This document shows positions 1-11,362 of a DNA stretch of 64,000 bases, in pieces. Positions within the stretch are counted from its first letter, which is position 1. The number at the start of each line of letters is the position of its first letter. A model generated the notes under the pieces. It was given only the letters and a program-made list of their open reading frames with translations. It was not told the origin of the DNA and did no database searches. The position numbers were made by a program, and so were the translations under genes. The DNA comes from Volucella zonaria (Eukaryota > Arthropoda > Insecta > Diptera > Syrphidae), in contig OZ014531.1 of the NCBI GenBank assembly GCA_963966105.1, positions 138,386,734 through 138,450,733 of the forward strand, given 5' to 3'.

Positions 1-153
1 AAAGTCCCCGATTAGCCTTTTAGCGCTGGAGTTAAGTGAAAAAAATTTAAAATGCTTAAGCAATCGCATTCGGTTGTTCTAATATGCGCTGCTTAACAAG
101 GATAGTTTGAATGTTGTTTCCATATCTTAAGATTCTTGTTTCAATCTTTTCAG

Positions 154-1562
154 GGTTCCTCTCCACTGGAGATGAAAACATGCCTGGCAACTTCGGCTTA
201 AAGGACCAAAATTTGGCACTGAAATGGGTTCAAAAATACATTCAGGCCTTTGGAGGTAATGCAAATAGTGTTACAATATTCGGACAAAGTGCTGGCGGCG
301 TATCTGTTCATCTGCATATGCTAAGTCCACTATCAACTGGTATAACGATTATTGTCCTGTATGAAACAAACTAATAACTAATAACTATGTATATTTCGTT
401 TAGGCCTCTTTCACAGAGCAATAGTAATGAGTGGCAGTGCTGCTGCCCCATTCGCTATACCAGTCCCAGATCCTCTTGAGCAGTCTCGAAAGCAAGCTGA
501 ATTCTGTAACATTCGCAACGCCACAACATTGAGTACGAAAAAATTAACAATGGCTCTGCGCCAAGTTAACGCAACAGATCTTGTGCAATCAGGAGATGGA
601 TTCAAATATTGGCATGTTGACCCAATGACAGTATTCCGGCCAGTTATTGAGCAACCCGCGTGTGGTGCTTTTATGACCGAAAATCCAAGAGAGTTACTGA
701 CCACTGGTCGGTACACCCATGTCCCTTGGATGACTGGCCTAGTACCTCACGAAGGTGGTGTAAGGTCTTTGGCTATTGTGGCAAATAATAATACTCGCAG
801 TGAATTTAACGAGCAATTTGACTATTTATTGGAAAAGCTCATGGAATTCCCAGACAACAATAATAATGACGAAAAAGTGCAACGACTCGTTGATATCTAT
901 TTTGGTGGAGTTCATGGGTTAAATGATGACAATGCTCAAGGCTTAGTCGATGTGAGTTTGAAAGGTTAACTTTGAAATTTAATTCAAGTTCACAGATGGT
1001 TTATGTGTTTTACAGATTGTGACTGATCGTGGTTTTGTGCATCCATTTTACAAAAGCATTCAAGAGTATGTTCAATATGCGGACTTAAAAAGGAACCCTG
1101 TATACCTTTACAAATTCAACTACCGCGGTTCAATGTCCTACTCCATGGCTTACACAGGCACTGTGACTGACTACGGTGTGGTACATTGTGATGACTTGAT
1201 CTACCTCTTCCGATCGCCGGCTTTATTTGGTCAAGAATTTAATAAAACCTCGATGGAATCGAAAGTGATTAAAGAATGGGTAGACACTTATGTGTCCTTT
1301 GCCAAATACGGGTAAGATCTAGAAATCGAAATCTTTTAATTCAGATCTTGTTAATGGAATCTCTTTAATAATCGTCTCTAATAGAAAACCCAAGGGCAGT
1401 GAACTATTAAGCGAATGTAATCATGAGGTCTTAAAATCAACTGACGATGATACCTTCTGTGACTATAACGAGATCAAAAACACTCCCGATGGGTACATTT
1501 TGAAGATCAACAATAAGTTGGACGTCTCCAAAGTCAGATTATGGGACAGTATACTTAATTAA
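154..1562 (+). CDS. Carboxylesterase, type B (secreted esterase, 5' truncated by window edge)
   Basis: Four exons are visible: 154-339, 404-951, 1016-1311 and 1385-1562, with GT donors at 340, 952 and 1312 and AG acceptors ending at 153, 403, 1015 and 1384. The frame reads through every junction (TG|LFHRAIV, LVD|IVTDRG, KYG|KPKGS). The first visible exon carries the nucleophile elbow GQSAGG (Ser codon 288-290). LVPHEGG supplies the acid Glu near 748, and VVHCDDLIYLF supplies the His near 1186. These are the Ser-Glu-His triad of the alpha/beta-hydrolase carboxylesterase family, which hydrolyses ester substrates, usually outside the cell. The order and spacing are typical of fly beta-esterase/juvenile-hormone-esterase-type enzymes, but substrate cannot be read from sequence. 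The N-terminal half, including signal peptide and oxyanion glycines, lies upstream of base 1. All visible exons are open, so the gene is probably functional. The sub-clade is uncertain. Confidence 0.9.
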
Positions 1563-1829
1563 TGTTTCGTGTTTGATTTCATGTGGTTTTATGTATTTTC
1601 CATTTTTTAATTATCCCTTAATGTCATTTGAACATGTTTTACTATTTATTATCATTTCATTTATAAGTGTTTTATCGTAACGTTGAAGGTTTAAAAAAAT
1701 TGATTTTACCTTTCATAAAGACAAAAATACACAAAATTCAAATTTATAAATTAGTGGACTTGTTTTTTTTTCACAAAAAAATCAGAAATTGATGGTGGAT
1801 CGAGGTCAAAACTTTTGCTTCTTCTTCTG
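1563..1829. other. Esterase 3' flank, AT-rich, no further gene seen
   Basis: This is the AT-rich 3' untranslated and intergenic sequence after the esterase stop. I see no canonical AATAAA and no coding frame. Retrotransposon sequence begins near 1830. Confidence 0.5.
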
Positions 1830-3200
1830 CTCTCTATAACTTTGTACACTCACATTACTTTCTCTTCTTCTGTCAAACTTGAATTTGTTTCAATTAAAAT
1901 AGCACTCCCCAATAGGTCCCTGTACCTTATGTGATGCTACATTTTGCTGGTTCAATCCATCGAATCCTACATCCTTGCTGTTAAAACGATTAACCAGCTT
2001 ATTGACTTAAGTGGTTCCATTGATTATATCCTTATTTTTGTGTGACTTTAATATGCCTCTGCTCAAGTGGATTCTCACTTCTTTTATACCGCGTCAAACG
2101 CTAGTTCATCCAAGGAATGTCTATCATTGATCGAATAACAAGCTCAAGCCTATGCCAAGTAAGTGCGGTCTCTCTCTCCACAACGTCCATAAAGCTAATT
2201 TTAATATCTACATCTGCAAATTTTCTTTTGATTTTACTAAACTATAGGCGCACGAATTCTTTTTCTGACTACCTATCCAACTATTTTGGAACCTATCTCC
2301 AATTCATCCAGCTCTATAACTGCCTCTATCAGTTATCAACGATCCTAAGACTTTTTATCAATTCGTCAATTATATAAGATAATCAGATGGCTACTCTTTC
2401 TCTCTGTCATTTGATAACATACCATCGACCAACCCACATACTATTACCTACTATTTTGTAACCTTTTTTAAACAACCATTTGCAGACACCCCTATATATT
2501 CCCAGTACCTTCCCAATTTCTCCATTGACCGCTCCTTCTCTCAATCAAACATACCCGTATCGAAGTAAAGTTGCAAAATCTCAGTGATGAATATTTACCC
2601 GGGCCAGACGGATTCCCCGCAATATTTCTCAAAAAGTGTGCCTCCAACCTTTCACACCCACTTTCCTCCTTATTTTATCTATTCCTCACAGAAGAGGAAT
2701 TCGCCCAAGTTTGGAAGATATCTGTGCTAACCCCGGTCCACAAAAAGGGATCAAGGAATGAAGTTTTTTATATGACGTTCTAAGCTTTCAGTGCAAATCA
2801 ATTCCATTTATAACCCAGACACCATGGATTTCTGAAAGGTTGGTCAACTATTACAAATTTATCGTATCCTTTGCGCTTTCAGCCCTAGAAAATGGCAACA
2901 AAATCGATGCTATTGATACAGATTCGATAAAATATCTCATCAATTCATCCTTTTCAAATTGTCGTCCCTCGTTTTTGACGTCATATTATTAAAATGGATA
3001 TCTTCTTATATGGAGAACCGTTATCATAGTATTCGTTTTAGGTCAGCCTTCTCAATCTCGTTCTTGGTCAACTCTGGAGTCCCAAAAGGCAGTCATCTAG
3101 GTCCCCTGTTTTTAATTTTATTGAGATATGGAGAGAATTATTAAACACTGCCCCATATCCATTTCCTCCAATAACACTAAGTTCTCCGAAATTACTTCTT
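1830..3200 (+). mobile_element. Non-LTR retrotransposon family A, 5' piece (degenerate)
   Basis: This is a decayed LINE with endonuclease-linker and early reverse-transcriptase (RT) blocks. A frame at 2571-2783 contains PGPDGFPAIFLKK followed by WKISVLTPVHKKGS, the standard start of a non-LTR RT domain. A later block reads SGVPKGSHLGP near 3085. Frames are broken by several indels. The stretch at 1865-1960 matches 54750-54860 at base level, which defines the same family (copy A2). The 3' half of this copy resumes at about 5700. The material between is a jockey-type remnant plus an intact mariner. Confidence 0.75.
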
Positions 3201-3309
3201 CACCTGAATATTGTGGGTTTGACCGGGTCTGGCGCAAGGGTCTCTTAGTCAAAATCAAAAGAAATCTGCTCGCCCCCTTCTATCTCCCTTTCTGTTCATA
3301 TTTAAACAA

Positions 3310-4200
3310 GCGCTAGTTTCAAGTAAAAGTGAGAGCTTCCATCTCAACTACCTATACAATAAAAGCTGGTGTGCCGCAAGGAAGCGTACTTTGACTATTA
3401 TTTTCCTGCCTATTTACGTCTGACGTTCCAAATCCTTAAGAAGCCATTACGACCATCCCTGGAGAAAAGGCACAACTCGCATCATACGCAGATAATATCT
3501 GCCTTTTTTCTTCGGCGCCATGTGAGAATAAGGCAACTGACGGTGTACAGACGAAATTTAACCTGCTTGAGACCTGTGCTCGCAGGTGGAACATTAAGCT
3601 GAATCCCCACAAATGCAAGAACGTCTGCCAAAACTTACGCAAGGGGCAAGTGCTTCCGATCAATAATACGTCGCTGCAGCTAGATCAAGAAGTGAAATAT
3701 CTGAACAAGCGACTGACCTTAAAATCGCATATTATGGAAACTCTCTCAAATTGCAGGTTCAAGCTTGCACGGCTTAACTGGATGCTATGCCGCGATTCAA
3801 AACTACCGCTGCAATGTAAAAGGAAGGTATACGAGGCGGCCATTGTACCGACTTGGAGCTACGGAATCCAGATTTGGGGAATAGCTGCAATGTCAAGCCG
3901 AAAAGGGTCCAGACGCTTCAGAACAGAGTCTTAAGGATCATAACTGATTGCGAATGGTACGTTCGAGGTTCGACTCTTCATCGACCTAAATTTGGAGCCC
4001 GTTGAGCTTCAAATTAATCGACACTGTATCAAATATAGAAACAGACTTCATTCACACATGAGCAGACTGGCAAGGACTCCAGGAGACGAGCGGCCTATCA
4101 CCCGGTTAAAAAGACGACAAGTGTTATAAAATAAAACTAGAAATAAATTGTAACCTGTCTATCACAGGCTTGGATTAAATAAAATTAATTGTAATATTTC
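3310..4200 (+). mobile_element. Jockey-like LINE remnant (RT C-terminal half and 3' UTR)
   Basis: This piece starts with KAGVPQGSVL near 3365. It continues with QLASYADNICLF (the YADD box altered to YADN), LNPHKCKN, and the jockey-clade thumb EVKYLNKRLTLKSHI at about 3690. It ends with WSYGIQIWG at about 3860 and a degraded tail ending RLKRRQVL at about 4120. Several frameshifts and a stop make it dead. The 3' end has repeated AAATAAAA-rich sequence (4120-4200), as in a LINE 3' UTR. It lies between the two halves of LINE A1, so it inserted there or was joined by rearrangement. Confidence 0.75.
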
Positions 4201-4349
4201 TGTGAATGGCCAAATTTTGCAGGCCAATTCTTGAAGAAATATATGAATGTGGACTGGCGTCCAAATTGGAAGGTTCGGTATTCAAATCCCAACCTCGCCA
4301 GAAAGACATTCATTTTTTTTTAGTTAACAAAAATCAAGTAAGATGAGTA

Positions 4350-4383
4350 GTTACGAGGAGCGTTCAAGATATTCTCGGTATCG
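4350..4383 (+). repeat. Mariner 5' terminal inverted repeat
   Basis: Begins GTTACGAGGAGCGTTCAA directly after a TA target site. It pairs with 5620-5653 with two mismatches over 34 bp. It is the presumed transposase binding site. Confidence 0.93.
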
Positions 4384-4515
4384 GGGTGAAGCTGTGGTTG
4401 CATATATAAATTGACTTATTTATCAAGTAATACTATTATTTTAGTGCATTCATGTAAAATTTCATATAAATGTGATTATTAATTCGCGTTTTATCTCTAG
4501 TTAAACAGAATCATA

Positions 4516-5583
4516 ATGGCAACTGAGGCGATGATGGTGAAAATTGAGCATCGCGCTGTAATTAAATTTCTCACTAAGCAAGGAAAAAGTCAAAAAACTA
4601 TTCATGAAGAGATGGTGGCTGTTTACCAGGGTTCCGCACCTTCATTATCAACTGTGCAAAAGTGGTCAAGTGAGTTCAAGAGAGGCAGAGAGAGCATTGA
4701 GGACGACCCCCGCTCCGGTGCCCCGGCTACTGCTTGTACGGGAGAAAGCATCAAAGAAGTCGAAAAACTTGTTCTTGAGGATGCCCGAATAAAGGTGAAA
4801 ATGATGGCAGAGATCACCAAGCTTTCAATTGGTACCATTCACACCATTCTTCATGACCATCTTAACCTTTCAAAGGTCAGTGCAAGGTGGGTGCCACGAA
4901 TGCTCACAGCGCCTCAGAAAAAAGTGAGAATCGCATGCTGTAGAGAGCTTTTGGAGATGTGTAGTGAGAACGCGGACAGTGTTATGGATCGAATTGTTAC
5001 TGGGGACGAAACATGGGTCCAGCACTATGACCCTGAAAGCAAACAAGAGTCCATGCAGTGGCATAAAAAAGGAACAGACCCTCCGAAGAAGTTCAAAGTC
5101 ACTCCGTCTGTTGGGAAGCTCATGGCCACAGTTTTTTGGGACTCAAAGGGAATCTTGCTCATTGAGTACAAAAAAAAAGGTGAAACCATCAACGCCACAT
5201 CCTACGCTTCCACTTTGCATAATTTGCGGGAGGAAATTAAAAAGAAAAGACGGGGTAAACTCGCAGCGGGTGTGTTGCTACTTCATGACAACGCTCCTGT
5301 TCACACGGCGCGAGTTTCCAAGGCTGCTGCGCGAGATTGTGGTTTCGAAGAAATCCAACACCCACCCTATAGTCCAGACCTTGCCCCTAGTGATTATTTC
5401 CTGTTTCCGGATTTGAAAAAATGTCTTCGTGGAAAAAGATTTTCGGATGATGAAGAACTCAAGTCGGCAATAAATGGGTATTTTGCAGAGAAAGAGGAAA
5501 TTTATTTTTTCGAGGGTTTAAAAAAACTTATCTCAAGATGTAACAAATGCATTGATGTTAGGGGAGATTATATTGAAAAATAA
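4516..5583 (+). CDS. Mariner transposase, 355 residues, apparently complete
   Basis: This cut-and-paste transposase acts in the nucleus, binding the terminal repeats and moving the element to a TA. The N-terminal paired-like helix-turn-helix region runs from about residue 10 to 110. The linker motif WVPRMLT follows. The catalytic D,D34D triad sits in VTGDETWV (about residue 160), LLHDNAPVH (about 257) and PYSPDLAPSDYFLF, with exactly 34 residues between the second and third Asp. Length (355) is normal for mariner (about 340-360). The ATG at 4516 is 166 bp inside the left end, the usual 5' UTR length, and the stop is 70 bp before the right end. No stop or frameshift is present. The subfamily is not clear to me. 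Confidence 0.94.
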   Translation: MATEAMMVKIEHRAVIKFLTKQGKSQKTIHEEMVAVYQGSAPSLSTVQKWSSEFKRGRESIEDDPRSGAPATACTGESIKEVEKLVLEDARIKVKMMAEITKLSIGTIHTILHDHLNLSKVSARWVPRMLTAPQKKVRIACCRELLEMCSENADSVMDRIVTGDETWVQHYDPESKQESMQWHKKGTDPPKKFKVTPSVGKLMATVFWDSKGILLIEYKKKGETINATSYASTLHNLREEIKKKRRGKLAAGVLLLHDNAPVHTARVSKAAARDCGFEEIQHPPYSPDLAPSDYFLFPDLKKCLRGKRFSDDEELKSAINGYFAEKEEIYFFEGLKKLISRCNKCIDVRGDYIEK

Positions 5584-5619
5584 AAACAATTTAAATTGAA
5601 TTCGCATTTTCCTTCATAT

Positions 5620-5653
5620 CGATACCGAGAATATATTGAACGCCCCTCGTAAC
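5620..5653 (-). repeat. Mariner 3' terminal inverted repeat
   Basis: Reverse complement of the left repeat with two mismatches. It is followed by the duplicated TA at 5654-5655. Confidence 0.93.
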
Positions 5654-5699
5654 TAGAACAAGCCAACTTACACTAAAAATTTAGTCTCCCCATTAAATG

Positions 5700-6600
5700 T
5701 AGGATGCCCATGGAGCGAAATAACCACTGAACCCAAACATATTTCTTTCTCTCTCTATCACATGCTGAGGCATTATAGGTGTATTCATACCCACTTGAGT
5801 GTTAAGTTCTTTAAAAAAACTTCTTCACCTCAAGACTCTATTCTCCTTCAAGCAGACCTCAAAAGGTTTTCCACTTGGTTTCTAAAAAATTGCTTAGAGC
5901 TGAATGTCTTCATATGTCAATCTATGACTTTGTCACCTAAGTCCAATCAATCTCCTCCTCGACTTTATTTTCTGCATGGCCAAGCTTTACCTCAGGTTCA
6001 AGCCCTTCGCGACCTTGGAATTATATACTATAGAGAGTTAAACTTCCGTTCGCATATTGATGAGATAATCATTAAAGGCAACTCATTATTTGGTTTTACC
6101 AAAGGAAGATCTAAAGAATTTTCCAATCCCTATGTGACAAGGTCACTTTGCATTACCCTTGTCCGGCCCCTTCTCGAATATGCCAGCCAAGTGTGGTCCT
6201 ACTTTTAGCAAGTTCTATCCTGAATCGAGACCATTCAACGGTGTTTCCTTCCTGGGATGAGCCTTTTATTTTACCTCCCTATCGTGACCCCCCCAAACTT
6301 CTTAACCTGAATACTCTCGAAAATCGCAGAGACGTGGCTGACATTCTCTGGTTCTGTGGATTGTGTCTCCCTTTACAATTCTATTTCTTTCAACACCACA
6401 CCTCATAATTTACGATGTCCTCATCTCTTCTATATTCCAACCCATCACGCCTTATCTTATCGTTCCAACGAACAAATCTCTTGCATGCTCCGTAAGGTCA
6501 AGTCAAACCTCTCCGTTAGCTAAAAAAATAAGGCCGGTAGCCCTCACTAAAATTAAATCACATCAAATCCTTCCTGAGCATGAATTTGCAATGACATACC
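5700..6600 (+). mobile_element. LINE family A1, 3' piece
   Basis: This is the continuation of the LINE broken at about 3200. The frame at 5762-6208 reads LKRFSTWFLKNCLELNV, then QALRDLGIIYYRELNFRSHI, then RPLLEYASQVWS. That is the RT thumb/C-terminal region seen also in copy A2 at 55980-56240. The motif TSSPxDS near 5825 resembles the sequence at the break point near 3190, so a short segment is duplicated on both sides. After 6210 the frame is lost, although TE-like sequence continues to about 6600. Confidence 0.7.
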
Positions 6601-6920
6601 TACGTCCTTAGGGACTAAATAGATGTCGTCAGAATTAACAATGAGTGAATTTGGCAAGTGCGTTTGTATTGGTAATATGCAGAGTTCAGCAGCGCACAGT
6701 GACCGGTTTCATAAATCAGTAGCTGGACAAAAGTCAAAAGTGAACATATCTTTTTTTTTAACTTTTTTACCGTTTAATTTAGAGAGCAATATACAAATAA
6801 CTAGTTCAAGACAACAAAAGAGGCTAGCACTCAAATTTGCAACTGTACTTACACCGCAAAGATGCCGCTTGAGATCACTTTGTTATTATGTGTTCCAGTT
6901 GAGAATTTGCTGTAAGTACA
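6601..6920. other. Unassigned AT-rich sequence
   Basis: A frame opens at 6623, but its codon content and lack of recognisable motifs give no reason to call it a gene. I see no TIR or repeat match here until 6921. Confidence 0.4.
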
Positions 6921-7017
6921 AGTTTTTATCGACTAAAGAAGAAGAACCCAGAAAGCAAATATGTCGCAAGATCCTCATTCAGTATTTCACAAAAAATGAA
7001 TTTTGTATATACGAGTA
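6921..7017. repeat. Left flank shared by mariner copies B and C
   Basis: About 95 bp immediately left of mariner B are nearly identical to 20165-20260, immediately left of mariner C. The right flanks of the two copies differ. This copy has an extra 6 bp next to the insertion point (TACGAGTA at 7010-7017). Confidence 0.85.
7010..7017. repeat. TACGAGTA scar at mariner B border
   Basis: Compared with the same flank at copy C (about 20255-20260), this site is identical except for 6 additional bases that make TA-CGAG-TA. That is the form expected for the excision scar of a Tc1-like element ending CGAG (Minos type). Confidence 0.6.
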
Positions 7018-8270
7018 CCACCTTGATCAAATCCCGGAATAGCCACCGTGTGGCGCTCCCATTATTCCGATTTGAGTTCTGTTTTTGTTTTGTTAAGTTG
7101 GTAAATCTGTTGTTGACATTCCCTCTAAATCTAAGCATCATAGCTTGACATTTGCAAAAGCTACGTAACCAAGAGTACATCTATCTTTGTGTGTGTTGGC
7201 GATTTTTTACAATTTTAGAAATGGATTTAAATTTGCAACAACGAACTTGTATTACCGTAGTTTTGCGTAAAAAACGGATTTAATGGTGCGCGAAAGTTGG
7301 AAATGTTGGAAAAGTGTTTCGGCAACGATTCTCTAAAGAAAACGGTCGTTTACCAGTGGCACGAGCGGTTCGAAAGTAGTCGTGAAAACATTGATGAAGT
7401 AAAAGAAATGTTGGTCAATAACCGCAAATCAACCATCAGAGAGATAGCGGAGGACTTGAACATTGTTTATGGATCCATCCAAGACATTTTGGCTAATGAT
7501 TTGGCTGCTACAAGCAAGTTGGTGCCAAAAGACCTCAATTTCATGCGAAAAAGGGACCGTGTTGACATCGCAAAAGAGATGATTTGCGAGGCTGACTCCG
7601 ATCCCACATTCATCAAAAGGATCATTAGTGGAGACGAGACGTGGGTTTATGAGTACGACACGCAATCCAGACATCAGGCAAGTGAATGGCGTTCACCAAA
7701 TGAGCCGAGACCAAAAAAAACACGTCGTTTTCAGTCAAAAAAGACGGCAATGCTCACGGTTTTCATGGATTACAACGGTGTAGTGCATCACGAATTTTTG
7801 CCAGAAGGCCAGACAGTTAACAAAGAGTACGAGAATTATTTGGGCGCTATGAGACGTTTGAGTGAAGCAATTCGCCGAAAGAGACCAGAATTGTGGGCAG
7901 AAAACTCGTGGATTTTGCACCATGATAACGCACCGTTGCACAGTTCCATCATTATTCGTAATTTTTTGACGAAAAATGCAACAAATACCATCCAACAGCC
8001 ACCGAATTCACCTGATTTAGCTCCCTGTGACTTCTTTCTGTTCAATCGAGTTAAAAAGCCACTACGGGGAAAGCATTCCAGCAGCCGAGAGGAAGTAATG
8101 GAAAAACCGCAGGAAGCACTGTTTCGAGGATTGGATCAAGCGCTGGCATAAGTGTGTTGCAGTCGATGGGTACTACTCTGAAGGGGAAAATATAAATTTA
8201 GATGAATAAACTTGTATTTTTAATTTTCTGAATGCATTCCGGGAACTTTTTGATCTTTTGATCAAGGTAG
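7018..8270 (+). mobile_element. Mariner copy B (inactivated)
   Basis: The left end CCACCTTGATCAAATCCCGG pairs with the inverted right end ATTCCGGGAACTTTTTGATC at about 8238-8257, which has an extra 8-bp duplication (GATCTTTT). TA flanks the element at 7016-7017 and 8271-8272. It belongs to the same family as copy C (20261-21582). Confidence 0.88.
7221..8208 (+). pseudogene. Mariner transposase, copy B
   Basis: The transposase begins MDLNLQQRTC at 7221 but shifts frame before 7297. The main open frame is 7297-8151. It retains ISGDETWVYEYD (first Asp), LHHDNAPLH (second) and PNSPDLAPCDFFLF (third, D34D spacing). Relative to copy C it lacks about 18 codons after HERFESSREN, and near 8120 it lacks the segment before the C-terminal tail, which restores another frame. 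The predicted product is therefore defective. Confidence 0.85.
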
Positions 8271-8690
8271 TATTACTGGTCTTATCGTAAACATCTTCAG
8301 ATGAACCATAGAAGATTGCTATGATTTGATCAGTTACAAGTTGTCTTGTTGGTGGCTGGATCACCGGTAGTCCCTACTAGGATTACTAGGACTTAAATCA
8401 CGCGGTACCATGGGAGTCAGGAGCCCCCGAATTTCAGTCCAGACCTAACTTGTTGAGGTAGGCCCCCTTGTGCGAGCGTCATGGTGGATGTGATTTAAAC
8501 CCATAGTCGCGGGAAGTGTCTTTCTGTTGGTTTGACCCAATGTAGAGTTGCAATAAGTACTGGGTGCTGTGACCCTAAGAACAGCAAGAGGTTTTAGATC
8601 GGCCTCGATCCATAGCAATGGTGGAACTTGTGCCTCCAACACAAGTTGTTGGTATCTCAGGAAGGCGACAGAGCGATAGCAAGGCGTATC
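8271..8690. other. Unassigned sequence between mariner B and RTE copy 1
   Basis: No gene-like frame, TIR or recognisable protein motif is seen. It may include the decayed 5' part of the RTE element that follows. Confidence 0.35.
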
Positions 8691-10800
8691 CTTGCTCCCA
8701 TGGATGTATGGGCATCCCGTAAACTTAAGTCTACACGACAGGTGTTTACGTTAAAACCTAAGGACTATTCCAGGCAGCCAACATTGATTCGGATCACCAG
8801 CATGTTGCAGCCAAGGTGCGAATGCGAATTTCACAGCAATGAAAAACTACTGTGAGAAGATATAATGTAGAAAAGCTGCAATCGCAAGAGACCGCCAAAA
8901 TATTCGCCGAACGCGCATCCCGAAATTTTTCAAAAACTTCTATGCCGCCTGCATTAAGTACCGAAGACAGTGGCAATACTGCCAACGTACCATCAGAGAT
9001 GCCGCAACTGATTTGATGGATTTCACCATACCACCACCAAGAAATCCTTGGTTGGATAAAGAATGACGGTAAGCGCTGGCAGCTGAACAAGAAGTAAACA
9101 AATCGACGCTATAATGAAGGGCGAGAGCTGCGCACGAGATCTATGAGCAGAAGAGACGCGGCTACTCCAGACAAAGAAAGCACGCGATCGAAGATTTTGA
9201 GTGGTTATACTCCAGGAATAACAGGAACGTGTTAAGGTCAGAAGACCCGTGAAAAAGCCTGTAGAGATGAAAAAAGAAACCTTGTAATAGAGTCACAGTT
9301 GGTGCTGAGAATATGAATTAACTTTTTGCGCAGACTGTATAACGGTGAAGAGTTTCAGCATCCCGCCGTCAGGTAGAATAAAAACTTAGACGAGGAAAGC
9401 CAAAACTTCCATCCACCTGAACAGAACGAAGTAAGGATACCAATATCTAAGCTAAGATCGAATAAATCACCTGGAACTGATTGCTTAACGGCCGAGGGTT
9501 TTAAGCCTGGTGGTAATGACTTTGTGGAGAACGTACACCAACTCATTTCTCAGATCTGATGAGGAGAGTGTATAAGTCTCCTCAAAATCGGATACAAGAT
9601 CTTATCTGCGGTTTAAAACCCTTCACTAGCGACCTGATTGATCCCTATCACTGCAGTTTCAGAGCAGGAAAGTCTGCAATCGACATAATTTTCACCCTCC
9701 GGCAGATCCTGGAAAAAAACTAAAGATGTCCAAATCAGTAGCCACCATCTATTCATCCATCTTAAGGCCGCATATGACAGCATTTATAGACACGAGCTAT
9801 ATAGAGCCATGTCTAGTTTTGGAATCCCTGCCAAACTCGTCCGCCTATGCAGAATGACGATTGAGAACGCTCGCTGTTCTGTCAGGGTCGGAAACGACTT
9901 AACCGAGTTGTCAAAAAGTGACGCGCTGTTACGTGACTTGTTTAACATCAAACTTGAAAGATTTGTGCGAAACTCACAAGTGAACACTGGAGCCACAATC
10001 TTTCAAAAGTTTGTGCAACTGGTAGCGTATACCGATGATATCGACATGGTTGGGAAAACTCAGCGGGCTGTCACCGTTGCGTTCGCTAGTATGGAAATAG
10101 AAGCTGCCAAATGGGTTTAGAGGTAAATGAGAGAAAAACCAAGTACATATACTCGTATGCTCTCAACAAGAAGGGACATACAACATCGACGAATTCAACA
10201 GAACGTCATAATCCACAGCTATAATTTGGAGGTAGTAAAGGACTTTGTTTACCTTGGCTCTGCAATGAACTCTCCCGACAACACCTCAGTAAAAATGAAA
10301 CGAAGAATCACTCTTCCCAATCGCTAAGAAGGCAATTGAGTAGTAAGGCCCTATCCCGAAAAACTAAGGAGACTCCATATAAGACCTTCATTATCCCAGT
10401 ACTACTTTATGGCGCAGAAGCATAAACCCTATCGAAAGCGGATTAAGATATCCTCAGTAGTTTCGAGAGAAAAATTCTTTGAAGAATATTCGGTCCCGTT
10501 TGCGTTGATGGGCTTTGGAGGAGAAGATTCAGCGACGAACTACAAGTGCTCTACAGCGACATCAACCTGCCAGAAAATGGTGCATCAGTCGCCTGAGATG
10601 GCTGCTCTGGTCCGCAGAGTCTTCGAATCTGACCCGGAGGAACAACGCAGTAGAAGAAGATGGCGCGCAGAAATAGAAGAGGACTTCAACCGACTTGGAG
10701 TGTGCAACTGGAGGCAGTTAGTCAAAGACCGAACTAACTGTAGATGAGGTTTTAATAAAGCCCTGACAGAGTGGGTTGAGAACAAGGCTTTAGTTCCGGA
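8690..10800 (+). mobile_element. RTE-type LINE, copy 1 (decayed)
   Basis: Fragments of the RTE ORF appear in order. The linker after the endonuclease reads QWQYCQRTIRDAATD and PPPRNPWLD (8960-9060). The RT follows: SSFGIPAKLVRLCRM (9809), FVQLVAYTDDIDMVG (catalytic YADD changed to YTDD, about 10030), and EVVKDFVYLGSAMNSPDN (about 10230). The C-terminal block EEDFNRLGVCNWRQLVKDR lies at about 10680. At least six indels separate the pieces. RTE elements encode one protein with an endonuclease and an RT that copies RNA at a nicked target. This copy cannot do so. TACTCGTA at 10150-10157 coincides with one of the frame breaks. Confidence 0.85.
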
Positions 10801-11340
10801 TACCCACCAATATCACCTTGTACAGATGTTTGTATGAAAGATTCATCTTTTAATCTGTTTTCTATCTGTGGTGATAGAAGGCGATACAACGAACAACTAT
10901 TCCGACTGATACAGCGCGAAGAATCTTCGAATCCACCTTGATCTGTAAACTCGTATCTAAAGTAAAGCAATGTAAGGAACCATCGTCTCGTATTACAAAG
11001 TGTTTACAAAGGAATTGGCAATTTCTTCGTGGGACTTTGGTTTTTTTTTCAACCAAATATTGTAGTTACTATTATCCGGTGAAGATGCTAGCAGTGAAAA
11101 CATAGTCAAAAAAAGGCCCGATCGTGGCACAAAACTAAACAGGGTACTTTTGCAAGTCTACGCTTGAATATATTTATTTTTCTATATCAGCGCATATACT
11201 CGTACATACAACCTGAGGCAGCAGAAACTCAGATTATTTAAACAGTCATATATGCTTAATCGTCCGTCAGCATTTCAATTTTCAACTTAATCCGCTCATT
11301 ATGTGTCAAATGGCATTTTTAATGCCTCATTTGAATAGTC
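10801..11340. other. Intergenic sequence upstream of OBP-a
   Basis: AT-rich sequence with no supported frame. It contains TACTCGTA at 11197-11204. The OBP-a promoter follows. Confidence 0.4.
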
Positions 11341-11362
11341 ACCCATCCGAGCCGTATTTGGC

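Larger units (their letters stand above)
4350..5653 (+). mobile_element. Intact mariner element (1304 bp, D34D)
   Basis: The element is bounded by 34-bp terminal inverted repeats at 4350-4383 and 5620-5653 that differ at only two positions. They are flanked by a TA duplication at 4348-4349 and 5654-5655. A single unbroken transposase frame lies inside. The left flank is LINE/jockey debris and the right flank leads into the 3' half of LINE A1, so the mariner is a late insertion. It is the least decayed DNA transposon in the window and may still be mobile. Confidence 0.95.

Noticed and set aside
6623..7042. 139-codon plus frame beginning MSSELTMSEFGK
   Set aside because: It runs into the repeat flank and the mariner B TIR, has no domain, and its 3' part is shared repeat sequence.
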